From NCBI RefSeq assembly GCF_001269655.1, contig NZ_LHVE01000015.1, forward strand, positions 170,632 to 234,631: DNA of 64,000 nt, read 5' to 3'. Positions 60,039 through 64,000 of the stretch are shown here, one piece after another (the stretch's first letter is position 1; every line of letters starts with the position of its first letter). The stretch is from Pseudomonas thivervalensis (GTDB lineage: Bacteria > Pseudomonadota > Gammaproteobacteria > Pseudomonadales > Pseudomonadaceae). Made by a program: the position numbers and the translations under genes. The notes under the pieces were generated by a model. The model did not search any database and was not told the origin of the DNA. It was given only the letters and a program-made list of their open reading frames with translations.

Positions 60039-62351
60039 TCACTTACCCAGACTGATCTTCGGCGCCCAGGTCAGCCATTCATCTTCAAACTTGTCGAACA
60101 GCGGGAAGGTCTGCTCCGGTCGGGCCGGATTGCCCATTCGCTCGCCATCCGGCGTTGCGAACGCAATGCCGCCCTGGATCAGCGTTTCAAGCGACTCGGT
60201 GCGCACCGTCGCGCCCTTGAATAGACCGAAGTCCAGACCGAAGCCGCTGCTGTTCCAGAAGCGCGTGCCGCTGCGCACCAGCGGCGCGTATTTGGGCTCG
60301 ATCAGGATACGGATCAGCACCCGATCCGCCGTCTGGCCCAGTTCGTAACCGGTGACCTTGCCCACCGTGATCTCGCGATAGGTGACCGGCACGCCGATCT
60401 TCAACGAACCACGGCGGGCCGCGCTCAGCACCAGGCTCAGACCGGCCTCGGGTATAGCGCTTTCCGGTGGATTGGCCAGGGCCACGAAGCTTTTCTGTGG
60501 CCCGAGGTTTTTCACCGAAGGCTGCACTTCAATGTATTGGCCTGTGACCAGCGTCTCCAGGTTGGAGGTCTTCATCAACCCCAACTCCGGCTTGACCACC
60601 CAGAACTGGGACCCGACCCGGGCGATGCGCTCCGGCACTTCGGTAATACGCGCCGTGAGCAACACCGATTGCATATCGGTGCTGAGGTCGACACCTTCGA
60701 TCTTGCCCACATCCAACCCTTTGAAACGGATCGGTGTACCGCTGCGCAAGCCATCGGCGCGGTCGACCTTGATCGTCACCACGGTGCCGCGTTGTTGTGC
60801 GGCTTCGTGATCGGCAAACAGACGGAAACGCGGGATGCGCCTTTTCAGCGGCACATTGGGTTCCGGCGTTTCGAAGGCAATCCCGCCGGCCATCAGGCTT
60901 TGCAAGGACTCGCTCTTGACCTGGATCCCACCCGTCAAACCGCCCGTGAGGGTGATCCCACTGGCGTTCCAGAACCGTGTCGAGCCGTTGACCAGCCCTT
61001 CGTATTCCTTCTCGATGTGCACACCAATGATCAACTGCTTCTTCTTGCGGGAAAACTGATAGCTCTGCACCGAGCCAACCTTGACTTGTTTGTAGAGGAT
61101 CGGACTGCCAACCTCCAGGGATCCGAGGTTATCGGTCAACAGGACCAGGTGCAGCCCCGGTGAACGCAGGTCTAGCGGCGGCGCCTTTGCTCGGGCTTCG
61201 TACTCACGCTGCGGCGCGCCCCCCTTGTCGCCCGGTCGCACGGCAATGTAGTTGCCCTTGACCAAGGCTTCCAGGCCGGTGATACCGGCCAGGGAGATCG
61301 ACGGCTTCACGACCCAGAACTGCGTGCCAGTTACCAGGTAGTCTTCGGCCAACGGGTCCAGGGTCAATTCAGCCGTGGCGCTGGCCAGATCCGGATCGAC
61401 CTTGAGGGTCTTCAGGCTGCCGACCTGGATGCCTTTGTACATCACGGGTGTACGGCCGGCCTGCAAGCCTTCGAAGTCGCTGAGCTTGACCTTTACGCGG
61501 ATGCCCGCTGCCGCCGCATCAAAATCTTCATAAAGGCGGAACGGCAAGCTTGGGTCCGTCGGAGGGCTGTCCTTGCGGCTCTCCGGCGTGGCGAAGGCGA
61601 TCCCTCCGGCCACGATGCTGGCCAGGGATTCGCTACGCACTTTGACGCCCGAGAGGTTGGCATCGATGCTGATGCCACTGGCGTTCCAGAAACGCGTGTG
61701 TTTGCGCACCAGGCTGGCGTAGGTCGGCTCAATGAAGATCTTGATTTCGACAGTGCGCTGGTCTTCGGAGAGCAGGTAGCTTTTCACCTGGCCAACCTGG
61801 ATCTGCTTGTAGAAGACCGGACTCCCACGGTCCAGCGACCCCAAGCGGTCAGCCTTGACGGTCAGGTGCAAGCCCGGCTTGGAATCCGACAACGGCGGCT
61901 CTTCGGCCAAAGCCTTGAACTTGCGCGTCGATTCCCCTTCTCCCGGACTGATCGCCACGTAGTTACCCGATACCAGGGTTTCCAGGCCAGTGATCCCGGC
62001 GAGGCTCACACTCGGCTTGACCAGCCAGAAGCGTGTTCCGCTCTTGAGGTATTGCCCGACATCTTTGTTCATCTCGATGGTTGCGATAACGCCCTTCGAG
62101 CTGCCTTCATCATCGAGCGTGAGGTCTTTGACTTTGCCGACCGTCATACCTTTGTAGACGACCTCGGTTTTGTTGACCTGGATACCTTCACCGCTCTCAA
62201 AGCGTACATTGATTTCGATTCCGGTCTCGTTATAAGCCCGCCAGCCGAGCCAGCCGCCGATGATCAATGCAATCAGCGGCAAGACCCAGATGGCCGACCA
62301 GTTCGAAGCCGGTCGGGTTTTAGCGGTAGGCAAATCAGTCATGGTCGTCAT
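60039..62351 (-). CDS. pqiB: PqiB/LetB-like MCE protein with six MCE domains
   Basis: A 770-residue protein with one N-terminal transmembrane helix (WSAIWVLPLIALIIGGWLGW, about residues 18-37) and six successive MCE domains. They begin near ESGEGIQVNKTEVVYKGMTVG, ADRLGSLDRGSPVFYKQIQVG, SDFEGLQAGRTPVMYKGIQVG, TDNLGSLEVGSPILYKQVKVG, DRADGLRSGTPIRFKGLDVG and ARRGSLKIGVPVTYREITVG. E. coli PqiB has three and LetB seven. Such proteins stack as hollow tubes across the periplasm to carry lipids between membranes. It overlaps the upstream pqiA-like gene by 17 bp. Substrate unknown. Confidence 0.9.
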   Translation of the reverse strand: MTTMTDLPTAKTRPASNWSAIWVLPLIALIIGGWLGWRAYNETGIEINVRFESGEGIQVNKTEVVYKGMTVGKVKDLTLDDEGSSKGVIATIEMNKDVGQYLKSGTRFWLVKPSVSLAGITGLETLVSGNYVAISPGEGESTRKFKALAEEPPLSDSKPGLHLTVKADRLGSLDRGSPVFYKQIQVGQVKSYLLSEDQRTVEIKIFIEPTYASLVRKHTRFWNASGISIDANLSGVKVRSESLASIVAGGIAFATPESRKDSPPTDPSLPFRLYEDFDAAAAGIRVKVKLSDFEGLQAGRTPVMYKGIQVGSLKTLKVDPDLASATAELTLDPLAEDYLVTGTQFWVVKPSISLAGITGLEALVKGNYIAVRPGDKGGAPQREYEARAKAPPLDLRSPGLHLVLLTDNLGSLEVGSPILYKQVKVGSVQSYQFSRKKKQLIIGVHIEKEYEGLVNGSTRFWNASGITLTGGLTGGIQVKSESLQSLMAGGIAFETPEPNVPLKRRIPRFRLFADHEAAQQRGTVVTIKVDRADGLRSGTPIRFKGLDVGKIEGVDLSTDMQSVLLTARITEVPERIARVGSQFWVVKPELGLMKTSNLETLVTGQYIEVQPSVKNLGPQKSFVALANPPESAIPEAGLSLVLSAARRGSLKIGVPVTYREITVGKVTGYELGQTADRVLIRILIEPKYAPLVRSGTRFWNSSGFGLDFGLFKGATVRTESLETLIQGGIAFATPDGERMGNPARPEQTFPLFDKFEDEWLTWAPKISLGK

Positions 62352-62958
62352 CCGACTCCGTGTTATCCCAAATCAGTCGGGGATCGAAGGTTACTGCGGC
62401 AATCATTGTCAAAATCACTACGCTGGCGAAAGCAATCGCGCCAAGACCGGCTTCGACACTGGCGAGTCGCCCAAAATTCACCACCGCCACCAGGATGGCG
62501 ATCACGAAAATATCCAGCATCGACCAACGCCCAATGAATTCGATGAAACGGTACATAAGGATGCGTTGCCGCGCCGACATCGGCTGGTGCCGCTGCACGG
62601 AAAACAATAACAAGGCGATGCCCACCAGTTTGAAGGTGGGCACCAGGATACTGGCGATGAACACCACGGCGGCGATAGGAATCATGCCGTGTTGAACCAA
62701 CTCGATAACGCCGGCCATGATGGTGCTCGGGGCGCCCTGGCCCAGCGAGTTGATGGTCATGATTGGCAGCATATTGGCCGGTATATAAAGAATCGCGGCG
62801 GTGATCAACAATGCCCAGGTCCGCATCAAGCTGTTCGGCCGACGGGGGTGGACCAGCGCGCCGCAGCGAGTACAGGTTTGTTTATCGGCTTTAGCGTCCT
62901 GCCGATTCAATTCATGGCATTCCGTACAAACCAGAATGCCGGCATCAATCGCCCGCAT
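62335..62958 (-). CDS. pqiA: PqiA-family membrane protein, second half-size module
   Basis: A 207-residue protein with an N-terminal zinc ribbon (LVCTECHELNRQ ... KQTCTRCGALVHPRR) and four transmembrane helices (WALLITAAILYIPANMLPIM; IPIAAVVFIASILVPTFKLVGIALLLF; SMLDIFVIAILVAVVNFG; AIAFASVVILTMIAAVTF). E. coli PqiA/LetA joins two such modules in one chain; here they are separate genes. ATG 62958 fits the ribosome site (AGGAG 9 bp upstream) better than ATG 62964. It overlaps pqiB by 17 bp and the first module gene by 14 bp. Confidence 0.88.
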   Translation of the reverse strand: MRAIDAGILVCTECHELNRQDAKADKQTCTRCGALVHPRRPNSLMRTWALLITAAILYIPANMLPIMTINSLGQGAPSTIMAGVIELVQHGMIPIAAVVFIASILVPTFKLVGIALLLFSVQRHQPMSARQRILMYRFIEFIGRWSMLDIFVIAILVAVVNFGRLASVEAGLGAIAFASVVILTMIAAVTFDPRLIWDNTESDDDHD

Positions 62959-63604
62959 GGGCATCTTCTCCTGATAATGCCTGCCAGATCTGATGCGGTG
63001 ACATCACCACCTCCAGCCAGACCTGGACCAGCAACAAACTGATGAAGCACACCAAGCCAAGGCCTACGGTGATGGCCGCCATGTCTGCCAACTTGACGAT
63101 GGCCACCAGCACGCCCATGAGGTAAACCTCAAGCATCCCCCAGTCGCGTAAATGGTGATAAATGCGGTACAGCAACAAACCGTAGCTACGGCCAACGTTC
63201 AAGCGAATGGTCAGCAGCACAGCCAACTGACAAAGCAGCTTGAGCAATGGAATGCCCATGCTGCACAGGAACACCACTGCCGATATGCCCTGCATGCCGG
63301 TATCGAACAGGGCGACCACGCCACTCCAAACGGTGTCCTGGGAGGACTGTCCGAGCAGATTGAGTTGCATGATGGGTAAAAAATTAGCCGGCACATATAA
63401 CAGCAGAGCGGCGATCACCAAGGCAAGACTGCGTTCCACGACATTATGTCGATGAGCATAAAGCTCATAACCGCAGCGGGGGCACTCGGCTTTTTCGCCA
63501 TGGGCCAGTTGGGGCTTGCGCATCAACAGGTCGCATTCATGACACGCTACAAGATCGTCCAGGGGTAGATCTGACAACCTATCAGTGTCTGACGGATCGG
63601 GCAT
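62945..63604 (-). CDS. pqiA: PqiA-family membrane protein, first half-size module
   Basis: A 219-residue protein with zinc ribbon VACHECDLLMRKPQ ... AECPRCGYELYAHR and four transmembrane helices (SLALVIAALLLYVPANFLPIMQL; GISAVVFLCSMGIPLLKLLCQLAVLL; LEVYLMGVLVAIVKLADMAAI; GLVCFISLLLVQVWLEVVM). It starts a three-gene operon with the second module and pqiB, coupled by overlaps. Together they should feed lipid to the MCE tube. A GAGCTG ribosome site precedes ATG. Confidence 0.9.
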   Translation of the reverse strand: MPDPSDTDRLSDLPLDDLVACHECDLLMRKPQLAHGEKAECPRCGYELYAHRHNVVERSLALVIAALLLYVPANFLPIMQLNLLGQSSQDTVWSGVVALFDTGMQGISAVVFLCSMGIPLLKLLCQLAVLLTIRLNVGRSYGLLLYRIYHHLRDWGMLEVYLMGVLVAIVKLADMAAITVGLGLVCFISLLLVQVWLEVVMSPHQIWQALSGEDAHAGD

Positions 63605-63708
63605 AAACAGCTCTGGCTCGGCTAAGGTGGGGCTATTCTAGTGCTCTGGCTCAAAAATAACTGTGCAAAATTATCATCAGCGTTCACAGAATTTTATTGC
63701 GGGCAAAA

Positions 63709-63744
63709 CAAAACCCCTACCTGCATCAGCAGATAGGGGTTTCG
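63709..63744 (-). terminator. Rho-independent terminator of the rRNA operon
   Basis: On the minus strand AAACCCCTA (63742-63734), a loop with an inner CTGC/GCAG stem, and TAGGGGTTT (63719-63711) followed by TGTTTTG. It lies 10 bp beyond the 3' end of 5S rRNA, ending the operon that enters from the right. Confidence 0.9.
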
Positions 63745-63752
63745 GAATTTAA

Positions 63753-63869
63753 TCTTGACGATGACCTACTCTCACATGGGGAAACCCCACACTACCATCG
63801 GCGATGCATCGTTTCACTGCTGAGTTCGGGATGGGATCAGGTGGTTCCAATGCTCTATGGTCGTCAAGA
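63753..63869 (-). rRNA. rrf: 5S ribosomal RNA
   Basis: Read on the minus strand, 5' CTTGACGACCATAGAGC at about 63869 pairs with the 3' end GTCATCGTCAAG near 63754. Inside are GAACCACCTGATCCCATCC, CCGAACTCAG, GTGAAACGATGCATCGCCG and GGTAGTGTGGGGTTTCCCC, all conserved 5S segments of Pseudomonas. Exact ends may differ by 1-3 bases. Confidence 0.95.
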
Positions 63870-64000
63870 AATTCGGTAGCCGGTGCGTGCCTTGCGGTCA
63901 CGTGCCAGCGAATGGGTATGCGATAGTTTGGTGCTTGTGAGTATCTCGAACTTTCGGTTCGTTTCGTCTTCACACACCGCAATCTGGTCTCTTTCGAGTT
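63870..64000 (-). other. 23S-5S internal spacer of the rRNA operon
   Basis: The last 131 bp carry no gene. They follow the 5S gene upstream on the minus strand and should be the 23S-5S spacer, with the 23S 3' end just beyond the right edge. CGAACTTTCGGTTCG near 63946 is a small processing-type hairpin. Confidence 0.7.

Overview
The window is a 64-kb, mostly high-GC chromosomal segment of a Pseudomonas, most likely of the P. fluorescens group. The evidence is the gene order hemA-prfA-prmC-moeB-murI divergent from a TPR lipoprotein gene, lolB, ispE, tRNA-Gln, prs, rplY, pth and ychF, together with an AlgW-type protease, malate:quinone oxidoreductase, an MksFEB condensin, and two families of Pseudomonas REP palindromes scattered between genes. 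All calls come from reading the sequence and translations; no database search was run.

Layout. 1-8.2 kb: the 3' end of algW, a TonB-dependent receptor with a DUF4198 partner, a SRAP-domain DNA-lesion protein, a PlsC-like acyltransferase and small conserved proteins. 8.2-17.4 kb: mqo behind a long leader, several small secreted or hypothetical proteins, a SulP transporter, and a nucleobase-salvage block (hpt-wbuC divergent from upp-uraA). 17.4-25.4 kb: a probable light/photodamage cluster. Ferrochelatase and a TIGR01777 epimerase diverge from a renalase-like flavoprotein; then come a DUF523/DUF1722 protein, a class II LitR-like MerR regulator, DNA photolyase, a degenerate SDR and a YkgJ protein. 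Two TGTACA-type dyads with a 12-bp spacer sit at the promoters of this block. 25.5-38.0 kb: pagL, then the core housekeeping block named above.

38.0-38.9 kb is a non-coding composite repeat: about 280-bp inverted arms enclosing REPs and a hexanucleotide tract. 38.9-54 kb holds accessory and variable functions: a lower-GC cytochrome c, two unrecognised membrane or glycine-rich proteins, a fosmidomycin-resistance-type MFS pump, a chemoreceptor, tRNA-Met, a lipoprotein gamma-glutamyltransferase, an XRE/DUF2975 pair, a BdlA-like PAS chemoreceptor, an AtoE-type transporter, a SET-domain protein and beta-carbonic anhydrase. 54-64 kb: rimI with a probable cryptic HolD (psi), the mksFEB operon, a two-part PqiA plus six-MCE-domain PqiB lipid-transport system, and the 5S rRNA that ends an rRNA operon entering from the right edge.

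The points most worth checking are the LitR-type operators tying ferrochelatase, photolyase and a degenerate SDR into one possible light regulon; a ten-copy GATCTT microsatellite nested in palindromes upstream of the TonB receptor; the composite inverted repeat at 38.1-38.9 kb; the abrupt GC drop inside ispE; and the segregation of two REP families into different halves of the window. I did not find a CRISPR array, prophage, integron, transposase or complete known defence system.
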